From positions 186,001 to 250,000 of the forward strand of contig NZ_JAHKRN010000001.1 of NCBI RefSeq assembly GCF_019396385.1: a stretch of DNA of 64,000 bases. Direction: 5' to 3'. This document shows positions 43,113 through 51,724 of this stretch, piece by piece; positions within the stretch are counted from its first letter, which is position 1; each line of letters starts with the position of its first letter. A program made the position numbers and the translations under genes. This DNA is from Nonomuraea harbinensis. GTDB lineage: Bacteria; Actinomycetota; Actinomycetes; Streptosporangiales; Streptosporangiaceae. The notes below the pieces were generated by a model. The model searched no databases. It saw nothing but the letters and a program-made list of their open reading frames with translations, and was not told the origin of the DNA.

Positions 43113-44135
43113 TCAGCTCCCGGAGAACTCGGTGGCGGCGATGACGGCTTCGTGGTGGTGCTCGTCGCCGAACGCGGCGCGGGCGGCGTGGGCGCGGCGC
43201 AGCCAGATGTGCGCGGGGGCCTCCCAGGTCATGCCGATGCCGCCGAAGACCTGGATCACGTTCTCGCACACCTCCACGGCCGAGCGGGAGGCGTACGCCT
43301 TGGCCACCCGGGCGGCGCGCAGCGCCTCCTCACCGGGGAGCGCGTCGACGGCCCAGGCCGCGTACCAGCAGGCGCTCCGCGACGCCTCGGTGAGCACGTG
43401 GCTGTCGGCGAGGAGCTGCTGCACGGCCTGGAACGCGCCGACGGGGCTGCCGAACTGCACGCGGGTCCTCGCGTGGTCGAGCGCCGCGTCGAGCGCGGCC
43501 TGCATGGTGCCGAGCAGGTCGGCCACCAGCAGGCTGAGCGCGAACGCGGAGGTCCGCGCGGCCGTCTCGCCGTCCGGCGCCGTCAGCTCGGTCAAGGTCC
43601 GCACGGGCTCACCCAGCGGCCGTACGGCGCGCGTCTGATCAGCGAACGGTACGGGCTCCCCGAGCGCATACGCGGTCCCCGTTGCCGGAACCACCGCGAA
43701 CTCGGCCCCGGCGGCGTCCCACGCCAGCGACCCCGTGGCGTCGGCGAAGCCGGTCAGGTCCGGGGTGAGGGCGGGGGCGAGGCGGCGGGTGCCTTCGGCG
43801 ATCTCCTCCAGGAGCCCGGACGCCGCGCCCCAGGACTGGAGCTGCTCGGCCGCGATCACCGTGCCCAGGACGGGAGAGGCGACCGCGTGGTGGCCGAGCT
43901 GTTCGGCCAGGATCATCATGTCGACGGCGCCGGCCTCCGCCCCGCCGTTCTCCTCGCGCAGCCGCATGGCGAGCCAGCCGGCCTCGGCGACGCGCGACCA
44001 GGACGCCTCGTCGGGCGCGGATGGGCCGACGTCGTGGGGGCCGCGCCCGCGGTGCCAGCGGGACGCCAGGTGGGCGGCCAGCTTGCCGCAGGAATCGCGG
44101 AAGGCCCGCTGCTCGGCGGTGAGCTCGATCTCCAT
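43113..44135 (-). CDS. Acyl-CoA dehydrogenase, beta-like subunit
   Basis: A 340-residue acyl-CoA dehydrogenase-fold protein, shorter than usual in the middle domain. The C-terminal motif QVFGGIGMTWEAPAHIWLRR matches the non-catalytic subunit type, and no catalytic glutamate is seen at either usual position. It is the first gene of a two-gene operon with the alpha-like subunit, supporting a heteromeric enzyme that shares one active site per pair. It is divergent from a crotonase gene; the AT-rich gap holds an operator-like motif. Confidence 0.86.
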   Translation of the reverse strand: MEIELTAEQRAFRDSCGKLAAHLASRWHRGRGPHDVGPSAPDEASWSRVAEAGWLAMRLREENGGAEAGAVDMMILAEQLGHHAVASPVLGTVIAAEQLQSWGAASGLLEEIAEGTRRLAPALTPDLTGFADATGSLAWDAAGAEFAVVPATGTAYALGEPVPFADQTRAVRPLGEPVRTLTELTAPDGETAARTSAFALSLLVADLLGTMQAALDAALDHARTRVQFGSPVGAFQAVQQLLADSHVLTEASRSACWYAAWAVDALPGEEALRAARVAKAYASRSAVEVCENVIQVFGGIGMTWEAPAHIWLRRAHAARAAFGDEHHHEAVIAATEFSGS

Positions 44136-44150
44136 GCCACTCCGAGGACT

Positions 44151-44164
44151 ATCTTTTTTATCAT
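44151..44164 (-). promoter_or_regulatory. Operator-like motif in dehydrogenase/crotonase divergent promoter
   Basis: On the minus strand this reads ATGATAAAAAAGAT, which agrees with the site at 56171-56184 in 11 of 14 bases. TATAAT on the minus strand at 44180-44185 is a perfect -10 element for the dehydrogenase operon; the motif lies just downstream of the expected start point. Confidence 0.4.
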
Positions 44165-44228
44165 TTACAGAATAGGGCCATTATAGAACCCCCGCCGCCC
44201 GCGCGGCAACGAACCCGAGGAGGAAGCG

Positions 44229-44984
44229 ATGACGGACGACAGGAAGGCCGTGCTCGTCGAGGTGGAGGACCACGTCGCGTGGATCACCCTGGACGACGTC
44301 CGGCGGCGCAACAGCCTGAACCCGGTGCTGGTCGGGCAGCTCGCCGAGGCGTGCGCGGGGCTCGGCAGGGACGTGCGGGCCGTGGTGCTGCGGGCCAACG
44401 GACCGGTCTTCTCCTCGGGCGGCGACATGGACGCGCTCGGCGCGCCCGCGGACGACCCGACGGCCGTCTACCGGGGCTTCGACGCCCTGGCCGCGCTGCC
44501 GGTCCCGGTGCTGGCCGCGGTGCACGCGCCGATGATCGGGGCCGGGGTGAGCTTCGCGCTGGCGTGCGACGTGGTGGTGGCCGCCAGGAGCGCCACGTTC
44601 GACCCGCGCTTCCTCGACCTCGCCATCCACCCAGGCGGCGGCCACCTGTGGCGGATGGAGCAGCGCGTCGGCCGGCAGGGCACGGCGGCGATGGTGCTCT
44701 TCGGCGACCCGCTGACCGCCGAGGAGGCGGAGCGGCGCGGCCTGATCTGGCGCTGCGTGGAGGACGGCGAGCTGATGGACACGGCACGCCGCATGGCGGC
44801 CCGGGTGGCGGGCCGCTCCCCGGACGCGGTGCGCCGCGCCAAGGCCACCATGCGGCTCAGCCGTTCCCTGACGGACCCCCGGATGGCCGCGGGCGTCGAG
44901 CAGATCGCCCAGGACTGGTCGATGCGCCAGCCCGCGTTCACCGACGCGGTCGCCGCCCTCCGCGAACGCGTCCGCCGCCGCTGA
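44229..44984 (+). CDS. Crotonase family protein (non-canonical active site)
   Basis: A 251-residue crotonase-fold protein. The oxyanion-hole elements FSSGGDMDAL and MIGAG are present. Neither catalytic glutamate is conserved: the positions read VSFALA and DPRFLDLA. It is therefore more likely an isomerase, thioesterase or other variant than a hydratase. The ATG follows GAGGAGGAAG. It stands alone, divergent from the paired dehydrogenases, and may act on their product. Confidence 0.84.
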   Translation: MTDDRKAVLVEVEDHVAWITLDDVRRRNSLNPVLVGQLAEACAGLGRDVRAVVLRANGPVFSSGGDMDALGAPADDPTAVYRGFDALAALPVPVLAAVHAPMIGAGVSFALACDVVVAARSATFDPRFLDLAIHPGGGHLWRMEQRVGRQGTAAMVLFGDPLTAEEAERRGLIWRCVEDGELMDTARRMAARVAGRSPDAVRRAKATMRLSRSLTDPRMAAGVEQIAQDWSMRQPAFTDAVAALRERVRRR

Positions 44985-45005
44985 GAGCGGGCCCCGGACG
45001 AGGGT

Positions 45006-45120
45006 GGACAGCCATTGTCCCGTTCCAAAAAACCGTGGCCGATCGCATTGACGCGGGTCGGTCCGGCATCGAGCATCGGGTGGGGGCCCACCGTCATCTG
45101 TCCGTCCCAGCGCATGGGAC
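45006..45120 (+). promoter_or_regulatory. Promoter region with two inverted repeats
   Basis: GGACA-GCCAT-TGTCC (45006-45020) and GTCCCA-GCGCA-TGGGAC (45104-45120) are perfect inverted repeats with 5-base centres. Between them is TTGACG (45048-45053) followed after 17 bases by GAGCAT. The gap belongs to the 968-residue protein gene; the second repeat ends 13 bases before its start and could act as an operator or RNA hairpin. Confidence 0.35.
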
Positions 45121-45133
45121 AAGGGGAGGAAGC

Positions 45134-48040
45134 ATGTCGGTAATGTCGAACGATCCTGTGCTGCCCGCGGGTTGGCAGGAGTTCGTCGCGAAGCCCGACC
45201 CGGCCACGGCCAAGGCGGTGGCGAGGGCGCTGACGCAGCTGGGTTCGCCCGCCGCGCTCGAATCCGTGAAGCTCATCGCCGAGACGCTGGCCGAGCGCTC
45301 GGCGGCCGAACGCAGCGAGAAGTCCCGGCTCATCGCGGCCCAGCTGAGGGGCGAGGTCGCCCACGCCTTCATGAAGGCGACCGCGGCGACCCGCCTGGCC
45401 CACCCCACGGTGCGGACGCCCGTGGAGAAGCCGGCGCCGCAGCACCAGGACGTGGCGCACTACCTCGACGTCCTGCCGCCGAAGCAGCCCGGCGAGCGCC
45501 CCGAGACGACCCCGGGCGGCCACGACCCGCTGACGCTGGAGGCGCTCGACCTCGCCACGGCCGACCTGGCCGCGCTCGCTGACCGCGTCGCCGACGAGCG
45601 CGACGCCTCGTCCATGGGCCATCTCCGGAAGGCGGCGGAGCTCGTCGACTCCATCAACGCCGAGCCGACGACGTACTCACAGGAGCGCCGCGCCGAGCTC
45701 GCGGCGGCGGTGAAGGGCACGACGCAGGAGCACATCGTCGACCAGATCGGCTTCCGGGCGGCGAAGACCCAGCGCGACAAGGAGCGGGGCCTGTCGGCCG
45801 AGAACGAGTTCGCGGCCAGTTACTGGCGCACCAACTACGTCGACACCCTGCAGAAGTTCCTGGCCAAGCTGGGCACCGTGATGCCGGACCCGGACGACAT
45901 CCTCGTCAACAGCCCGCGCGTGCTGGAGAAGCTGGCGATGATGGTGGACCCGAAGGTGGTGGCCGGGCTCAGAATCAAACCGGTCGTGGGGCGGACGGGC
46001 ATCAGCGTGCTGAGCGGCACCGCCGCCTTCAAAGACCAGAACATCGCCTGGAAGTCGATCCTTCAGGAGCTCGGCGCGACGCCGTCGGCCTACCAGCTCT
46101 ACGAGCTCATGGACACGGGCAAGCCCGACGCCCAGGCCGACTCCACCGTCAACACGTGGGCCGACCTCGTGGCGCTCATCACCGGCAGCCCGTTCGCCCG
46201 CCTGCAGGAGATCGCGCGGCAGAAGACCGAGCTGGCGCCGGTGTGCGCCATGGTCGAGCACCTCGTGCTGGGCCTCACCGACGAGGCCGGCCCGAAGCGC
46301 ACCGACGCGCTGACCGCCAACGCGCTGCGCTCGCTGGGCCGGCTCCTCGACATCGTCGTGGCGAACCAGCACAACCCGTCGGTGGCGCTGCGCGCGGTCG
46401 ACCTCATGATGGACGAGATCGGCATCGTGGTCGCCGTGGCCGGGAACTACACGGGGGACGACTACCGGCGGGCCGTGCGGCGGGTCATGCTGGAACGCGC
46501 GCCGAGCATCGCGCCGCTGGTCGAGGGCGAGCAGGTCCACATGTACAGCTACCTCACGACCAGCGGCATGGAAGCGCTCGGGACGGCGCTGTGGATCGCG
46601 CTGTCCTGGCGGGGGCACGAGCAGGTCTCGCGCTCTACCGAGCCGATCGACTACTTCGAGACCGGCGAGCTGCTCAGAAGGCTCAGAGAGGGCGACACGT
46701 TGACGCCGCACCAGGACGTCCTGGTCGCGACGCTGAACCCGAGCGCGCCCTACTCCAAGCCGTCGCCCGAAGAGCTCGTGGTCTCGGTGCGCGAGGCCCT
46801 GGCGGCGCAGAAGAAGGGCGCGGCGCCGTGCGTGCTGATCATCGACACCACCATCCAGCTCGCGCCCGGGTCGACCGGCGGCAGGGGCCGGCTCGACGTC
46901 ATCCTCGGCAGCCTGAAGGAGGACATCGCCGCCGGCAGGCTGGAGGTCTTCCTGTGCAAGAGCTACCAGAAGTACGCCTCGTTCGGCACCGGCAAGGTGG
47001 CCGCCGGCGATCTCACGCTGCTGTCCCAGAAGGGCAACCTCGAATCCGTGTTCGCGCGGGCCGAGGCGCTGCTGCAGGACATCCAGCTCGATCTCGCCCG
47101 GCACGACGAGGGACAGCTCGTGATCCACATGCTCCGGCACGGGCACCGTGACGAGCTGGCGCTGATCGACAGCGCCGCCCGGAACGCGAAGTTCGTGGAC
47201 GAGTTCTGCTGGCCGATCGACCCGAAGAGCAAGCGCCAGGGCACCACCTACGTGGACGGGATCCCCCTGCTCCTGCGCGCGACGTCCACCGGCAAGATCG
47301 ACACCCTCTTCGGCAAGCTCGTCCTGATCGACTGGCGCGACAGCTTCTCGTTCCTGCGGACGTCGTACGTCGGCAGGATCCCGGGGCCGTGGGGGGCGTC
47401 GCCGGCGGAGCAGAAGGAGGAGTGGTACGTCCGGATCAACCCCGGCCACGAGTCCAAGGAGACGATGGTCGAGTGCTTCTACGCCTTCGGCCACCTGGCG
47501 ACCAGCACGCCTCCCGGCGCGGGGCAGCCGGGCCAGAAGCAGGTCGATCTCGGCCGGCTGCCGCTGGAGGCGGTGCTGGAGCACCTGAAAGCTCTGGACG
47601 AGGTCAAGGGTGACGCCGGCGTCGAACGGTACCGCAACAACATCGCGGCCTCGTACTGCGTGTTCGCCGTCCAGAACGTGGGTTTCCACAAGGACGCCCT
47701 GGTGCCGCTGCTCGCCGGGTTCTTCGCGAAGCGGACGGGCGGCGTCACGATCGAGACCCAGCGCTATCTCGCCGGTGAGCTGTTCTCGCTGCTCAAGGAG
47801 AAGACCGTCGACGTGGTCCACGACACGGGCCCGGCCAAGCTGCCTCCGCCGCCGGCGTCGGGCAAGAAGAAGGTCCTCAGCGTGGACCTCACCACGGTCG
47901 CGGGGCTGTGCCGCGCGGCGGCGGTCCTTCCCGCCTGGCGGTTCACGGCGCTGGCCAAGGAGTTCGAGCTGGGCCAGATCGGCGTTTCCGCCGAGGCGAA
48001 GCGGCTGAGCGCCCTGGTCGACAAGGCCGTCAAGGGCTAG
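45134..48040 (+). CDS. 968-residue protein with PLP-dependent fold-type-I features
   Basis: A large cytoplasmic protein that I cannot place in a named family. It lacks a signal peptide or membrane segment. Residues about 1-400 are mainly helical. In the middle, TTSGMEALG (476-483), the aspartate in IIDTT (Asp571) and CKSYQKY with Lys613 have the order and spacing of the phosphate-binding loop, pyridine-nitrogen aspartate and Schiff-base lysine of fold-type-I PLP enzymes of the cystathionine-synthase type. WYVRINPGHESKETM (about 760-775) resembles the small-domain end of such enzymes. The ATG follows AAGGGGAGGA. Neighbours are a crotonase and an acyl-CoA ligase, but it has its own promoter. 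Function unknown; the PLP assignment is inference. Confidence 0.6.
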   Translation: MSVMSNDPVLPAGWQEFVAKPDPATAKAVARALTQLGSPAALESVKLIAETLAERSAAERSEKSRLIAAQLRGEVAHAFMKATAATRLAHPTVRTPVEKPAPQHQDVAHYLDVLPPKQPGERPETTPGGHDPLTLEALDLATADLAALADRVADERDASSMGHLRKAAELVDSINAEPTTYSQERRAELAAAVKGTTQEHIVDQIGFRAAKTQRDKERGLSAENEFAASYWRTNYVDTLQKFLAKLGTVMPDPDDILVNSPRVLEKLAMMVDPKVVAGLRIKPVVGRTGISVLSGTAAFKDQNIAWKSILQELGATPSAYQLYELMDTGKPDAQADSTVNTWADLVALITGSPFARLQEIARQKTELAPVCAMVEHLVLGLTDEAGPKRTDALTANALRSLGRLLDIVVANQHNPSVALRAVDLMMDEIGIVVAVAGNYTGDDYRRAVRRVMLERAPSIAPLVEGEQVHMYSYLTTSGMEALGTALWIALSWRGHEQVSRSTEPIDYFETGELLRRLREGDTLTPHQDVLVATLNPSAPYSKPSPEELVVSVREALAAQKKGAAPCVLIIDTTIQLAPGSTGGRGRLDVILGSLKEDIAAGRLEVFLCKSYQKYASFGTGKVAAGDLTLLSQKGNLESVFARAEALLQDIQLDLARHDEGQLVIHMLRHGHRDELALIDSAARNAKFVDEFCWPIDPKSKRQGTTYVDGIPLLLRATSTGKIDTLFGKLVLIDWRDSFSFLRTSYVGRIPGPWGASPAEQKEEWYVRINPGHESKETMVECFYAFGHLATSTPPGAGQPGQKQVDLGRLPLEAVLEHLKALDEVKGDAGVERYRNNIAASYCVFAVQNVGFHKDALVPLLAGFFAKRTGGVTIETQRYLAGELFSLLKEKTVDVVHDTGPAKLPPPPASGKKKVLSVDLTTVAGLCRAAAVLPAWRFTALAKEFELGQIGVSAEAKRLSALVDKAVKG

Positions 48041-48047
48041 GCGGCGG

Positions 48048-49580
48048 TCAGCCCGGCCGGCGGAGCAGGTCCACGGCGAGCTCCTGGAGGCGCGGTTTGG
48101 CGATCTTGCCGACCGCGCCGCGCGGGAGCTCGTCGAGGATCCAGACGCGCCGGGGCACCTTGAAGTTCGCCAGCCGCTCGCGGCACCAGGCGAGGAGTTC
48201 GCTCTCGTCCAGCTCTCCGGAGACGACCACGAAGGCCGCCGTCACCTCGCCGAGGCGGTCGTCGGGCACGCCGACGACCGCCGCGTCCGTCACCGACGGA
48301 TGGTCGGCGAGAACGTGCTCGACCTCCGCCGGGTAGACGTTGAACCCGCCCACGATGACCATGTCCCTGGTCCGCCCGGCGATGCGCACGTAGCCGTCCT
48401 CGCCGATCCAGCCCAGATCGCCCGTACGGAGCCAGCCGTCGCGCATCACCTCGGCCGTGGCGGCGGGGTCGTCGAGATAGCCGGCCATGACGTTGGAGCC
48501 GGTCACCTCGATCTCGCCCACCACGGGGCTGCCCGTCGCGTCCGGCGCCCAGACGCGCGCCCGGACGCCGTCGATGGGCCGGCCGATCGTGTCGCACACC
48601 AGGTCGAGCGGGTCGCCGGGGCGCGTCATGGTGCACACCCCGGTCGCCTCGGTCAGCCCGTAGCCGATGACCACGTCGCCGACCCCCAGCTCCTGCTTGA
48701 GGTCCCGTACGAGAGCGGGCGGCACGATCGCGGACCCGATGACCGCCACGCGGATGGCCGGCTCGCCGGGGATGTCGCCGTTCCGGCGGGCCGCGACCAC
48801 GTACCGCTGCGCGGCGGGCGGCGCGTTGAGCACCGCGACCGGCAGCGTGCGGACGACCTCGGCGATCGACTCCGCCGACACCACGGGGATCAGCACCGCG
48901 GTCGCCCGCACCTGGAACGGCGAGATGAGACCGGTCTTGAACCCGCCGATGTGCGCGAGCGGATAGGTCACCGGGTAGACGTCGCCCCGGCCGAGCCCGA
49001 CGACCTCGGCCCAGGTGCGGGCGGTGGTGAGGAACGGCTCCTGCCGGAGCACCGCGCCCTTGGGCCGACCGGTGGTGCCCGACGTGAACTGGATCGCGAT
49101 GATCTCGCCCGGCTCGACCCGTGCCGCCGCACCCGCGCCGGCGCGGAACTCGTCCCATCCCACCGCGCCCTCGGGCACGTCGGGGCCGAGGGCGATCACC
49201 TGGGCGCCGCCCGCGATCGGGAGCGCCTCGGCCGCCAGCCGCCGCCCCGCCAGCAGGCCGGGCGCGACCAGGAAGGGGGCGGAGACCCGGGGCAGGATCG
49301 CGGCCACCTCGGCGCTCGTGTAGCGCGGGTTGAGCGGGACGAGCACGCCCCCGGCCACGATGGCCGAGAGCATGGCGACGGTGCAGTCGATCGTGTTCGC
49401 GGCCCAGCAGGCCACCCGGTCGCCGGGGCGCAGGCCGTGCGCGATCCAGGCGGCGGCGCCCTCGCGCACGCGCGCGTGCAGCTCGGCGTACGTCACCGAC
49501 TCTCCCTCGCACATCAGCGCGGGGACGTCCGCGGCGTCTCCGGCCGCGGCTGCCAGCAGCGTCTCGATCGTCGTCGTCAT
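48048..49580 (-). CDS. AMP-forming acyl-CoA ligase
   Basis: A 510-residue ANL-superfamily enzyme. FTSGTTGRPKGA binds ATP, IGYGLTEATG is the second core motif, GWLRTGDLG carries the adenylate-binding aspartate and LPRGAVGKI ends with the catalytic lysine of the C-terminal domain. It activates a carboxylic acid to its CoA ester at the cost of ATP to AMP. The substrate is unknown. It follows an NTF2-like gene on the same strand and is convergent with the 968-residue protein gene. Confidence 0.9.
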   Translation of the reverse strand: MTTTIETLLAAAAGDAADVPALMCEGESVTYAELHARVREGAAAWIAHGLRPGDRVACWAANTIDCTVAMLSAIVAGGVLVPLNPRYTSAEVAAILPRVSAPFLVAPGLLAGRRLAAEALPIAGGAQVIALGPDVPEGAVGWDEFRAGAGAAARVEPGEIIAIQFTSGTTGRPKGAVLRQEPFLTTARTWAEVVGLGRGDVYPVTYPLAHIGGFKTGLISPFQVRATAVLIPVVSAESIAEVVRTLPVAVLNAPPAAQRYVVAARRNGDIPGEPAIRVAVIGSAIVPPALVRDLKQELGVGDVVIGYGLTEATGVCTMTRPGDPLDLVCDTIGRPIDGVRARVWAPDATGSPVVGEIEVTGSNVMAGYLDDPAATAEVMRDGWLRTGDLGWIGEDGYVRIAGRTRDMVIVGGFNVYPAEVEHVLADHPSVTDAAVVGVPDDRLGEVTAAFVVVSGELDESELLAWCRERLANFKVPRRVWILDELPRGAVGKIAKPRLQELAVDLLRRPG

Positions 49581-49633
49581 GGTGAGTGGCCCTCCCGAGT
49601 AGAGGACATCATTGCCGGATCACGCACGAAAGG

Positions 49634-50041
49634 TCATCCCGCCCGGCTCGTCCGGCTGCTGATGCGCCAGCCCTCCGGCGTACGGACGAGCTCGTCGGTG
49701 TAGACCCCGAAGACCCGCACCGCGGGGGTGCCGGTGGTGTCGCCGAAGAACAGGAAGTACGAGACCGCGGTGGCTGTGTCGCCCGTCACGGTCACGTGCA
49801 ACGGGACCACCAGGTGGCGGGTGTTCGTGCCGGGCCCGCTGATGCCTTCTGCGCGGCGCTGCCGGGTGGCGGCGACGATCTCGTCCGCGCCGTGCTGGGT
49901 GCTGCCGCCGAAGCTCCAGGTGGCGTCGGAGGTGTAGAGCGCGCGGTAGTCGTCCGGCTCGCCCTCGTCGGCGAGGTGGGCGGCGAGCCCGATGAGGGAG
50001 CGGATGAGGACCTCGTCCTCGGCGTGGCTGGTGTCGACCAT
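49634..50041 (-). CDS. SnoaL-like/NTF2-fold protein
   Basis: A 135-residue single-domain protein with NTF2/SnoaL-like features: EVLIRSLIGLAAHLADEGE, then DDYRALYTSDATWSFGG, the helix HGADEIVAATRQRR and a C-terminal strand ending EGWRISSRTSRAG. This group includes ring-hydroxylating dioxygenase beta-like and isomerase/dehydratase members. It is first in the operon with the ligase at 48048 and divergent from a crotonase gene; the shared promoter holds a perfect operator-like motif. Confidence 0.82.
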   Translation of the reverse strand: MVDTSHAEDEVLIRSLIGLAAHLADEGEPDDYRALYTSDATWSFGGSTQHGADEIVAATRQRRAEGISGPGTNTRHLVVPLHVTVTGDTATAVSYFLFFGDTTGTPAVRVFGVYTDELVRTPEGWRISSRTSRAG

Positions 50042-50052
50042 TGCCGCAATCT

Positions 50053-50066
50053 ATCATTTTAATGAT
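50053..50066. promoter_or_regulatory. Palindromic operator-like motif, best copy
   Basis: ATCATT-TT-AATGAT, a perfect inverted repeat with a 2-base centre, between the NTF2-like (start 50041) and crotonase (start 50091) genes. It is the most symmetrical copy of the motif seen at several catabolic operons in the window. Confidence 0.55.
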
Positions 50067-50090
50067 GTAAATCATAAGAGGAGAGTGCTC

Positions 50091-50810
50091 ATGATCGTGG
50101 TGTCCGAGCCCCGGCCGCGCGTCCGTCTCGTCACGCTCGACCGTCCCGCCCGCCGCAACGCGCTGGACCTGGCGGGCTTCCGCGACCTGGCCGCCGCCTG
50201 GCGGGAGGTGGCGGCCTCCGGCGCGGGGGCCGTCGTGGTGACGGGCGGGAGCGACTTCTCCTCCGGCGCCGACCTCGCGACGTTCTCCGCCGACGTCGCC
50301 GCGGCGATCCGCGGTGGCGGGCCCGCCGCGGCGGTGTGGGCCGATGTGCATCACGCGCTGCTGCGTGACGTGGTGCTGGAGGTCCCGGTCGTGGCCGCGA
50401 TCGAGGGCATCTGCTTCGGCGCCGGGATGGAGCTTGCGGGCGCGACCGACATCCGGATCGCCGGGGAGTCGGCGCTGTTCTCGCTGCCGGAGGTGCGGCA
50501 CGGGTTCATCGCGAGCGGCGGGTCGGTGGCCCGGCTGCCCCGGCAGATCGGCTACCCGGCGGCGATGCAGGTGATGCTCACGGGCGAGCGCTTCGGCGCG
50601 GAGCGGATGCGCGCCTGGGGGTTCGTCGGCGAGGTGGTGCCGGACGGCGCCGCGCTCGGCCGCGCCCTCGACCTGGCCGAGCTGATCGCCGGCCACCCGG
50701 CCGCCGCCGTGCGGGGGATCAAGCGCGCCGTGGGCGAGGGCGTGCGCGGCACGCTCGCGGACGCGTACGCCGTCGAGTCGCGGGTGTCGGACGAGGTGCT
50801 GGGCGGGTGA
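50091..50810 (+). CDS. Enoyl-CoA hydratase (canonical crotonase)
   Basis: A 239-residue crotonase, the only one of the five here with both catalytic glutamates: one in GAGMELAGATD and one in LPEVRHGF. The oxyanion hole is FSSGADLATF and CFGAG. It can therefore be a true enoyl-CoA hydratase. The ATG at 50091 follows AAGAGGAGAG; upstream in-frame codons overlap the divergent gene's promoter. It is monocistronic or reads toward the ABC transporter genes, which have their own promoter. Confidence 0.88.
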   Translation: MIVVSEPRPRVRLVTLDRPARRNALDLAGFRDLAAAWREVAASGAGAVVVTGGSDFSSGADLATFSADVAAAIRGGGPAAAVWADVHHALLRDVVLEVPVVAAIEGICFGAGMELAGATDIRIAGESALFSLPEVRHGFIASGGSVARLPRQIGYPAAMQVMLTGERFGAERMRAWGFVGEVVPDGAALGRALDLAELIAGHPAAAVRGIKRAVGEGVRGTLADAYAVESRVSDEVLGG

Positions 50811-50878
50811 GCGGCCGTGGACTGGAAGGTTACGGGTTGGCCTTAACCGGGGCAACGGCCTTGTCGCTGACCCATGCT

Positions 50879-50908
50879 TTGCGTATCTTATTAATGATTG
50901 AGTATTAG
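50879..50908 (+). promoter_or_regulatory. Promoter of the sulfonate-type importer with operator in the spacer
   Basis: TTGCGT (50879-50884), 18 bases, TATTAG (50903-50908). The spacer contains ATCTTATTAATGAT (50885-50898), a copy of the recurrent motif whose right half is exact. A protein bound there would block RNA polymerase. Confidence 0.5.
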
Positions 50909-50944
50909 ATCAGTGTTGATGGCAGCGCTCAGAAAGGCGTTCGC

Positions 50945-51724
50945 ATGCCGCCCACACAGCCCGTGAAGATCGCCGTGCGCAAGCTCGGCAAGGTCTTCTC
51001 CAGTGGCGCCGGTTCCGTCCGCGCGCTGGACGAGATCGTGCTGGACGTCCACGACGGCGAGTTCCTGTGCCTGCTCGGCCCCTCGGGCTGCGGCAAGACC
51101 ACCCTGCTCAGGGTCATGGCCGGGCTGGAGCGGCCGTCCAGCGGCACGATCGACATGCGGCACGACGACCCGTCCCGATCCCTGTCGGCCGTGGTCTTCC
51201 AGGACTACTCCGTCTTCCCGTGGAAGACGATCAGGGAGAACGTCATCTTCCCGCTGCTCCAGACCGGAGTCCGGAGGGCGCGGGCCAAGGAGATCGCCGA
51301 TCACTGGCTCGCCCAGCTCGACCTGTCCGGCTTCGAGAACGCGTACCCGGACACCGTCTCCGGCGGCATGAAGCAGCGGGTCGCGATCGCCAGGGCGCTC
51401 GCCGTCGAACCCGAGACGCTGCTCATGGACGAGCCGCTGGCCGCGCTCGACGCCCAGCTCCGCCTGCTGCTCCAGGAGAAGCTGCTGGACCTGTGGCAGG
51501 CCAACCAGAACACGGTCGTCTTCGTCACCCACTCGATCGACGAGGCGCTGCTGCTCGGCGACCGGATCGCGGTGATGAGCGCGCGGCCCGGCCGGATCGC
51601 CACGGTGATCGACGTGCCCTTCGACCGGCCGCGGCACCCTGACGAGATCCGCGCCTCGCCCGACTTCGCCGCCCTGCGCGACGAGATCTGGCACCGACTG
51701 CGAAGGGAACTCCAGCCCGCATGA
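50945..51724 (+). CDS. ABC transporter ATPase (SsuB/TauB/NrtD type)
   Basis: A 259-residue ATPase of a nitrate/sulfonate/taurine-type importer. Walker A is GPSGCGKTT, the Q-loop VFQDYSVFPWKT, the signature SGGMKQR, Walker B TLLMDEPLAALD, and VTHSIDEA follows. FPWKT after the Q-loop is characteristic of this subfamily. The stop overlaps the permease start (ATGA). Related importers in actinomycetes carry aromatic acids as well as sulfonates, which would fit the CoA-catabolic setting. Confidence 0.9.
   Translation: MPPTQPVKIAVRKLGKVFSSGAGSVRALDEIVLDVHDGEFLCLLGPSGCGKTTLLRVMAGLERPSSGTIDMRHDDPSRSLSAVVFQDYSVFPWKTIRENVIFPLLQTGVRRARAKEIADHWLAQLDLSGFENAYPDTVSGGMKQRVAIARALAVEPETLLMDEPLAALDAQLRLLLQEKLLDLWQANQNTVVFVTHSIDEALLLGDRIAVMSARPGRIATVIDVPFDRPRHPDEIRASPDFAALRDEIWHRLRRELQPA

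Noticed and set aside
49608..49621. Another copy of the recurrent operator motif (ATCATTGCCGGATC) before the ligase at 48048
   Set aside because: Only the left half matches, and the surroundings are not AT-rich.
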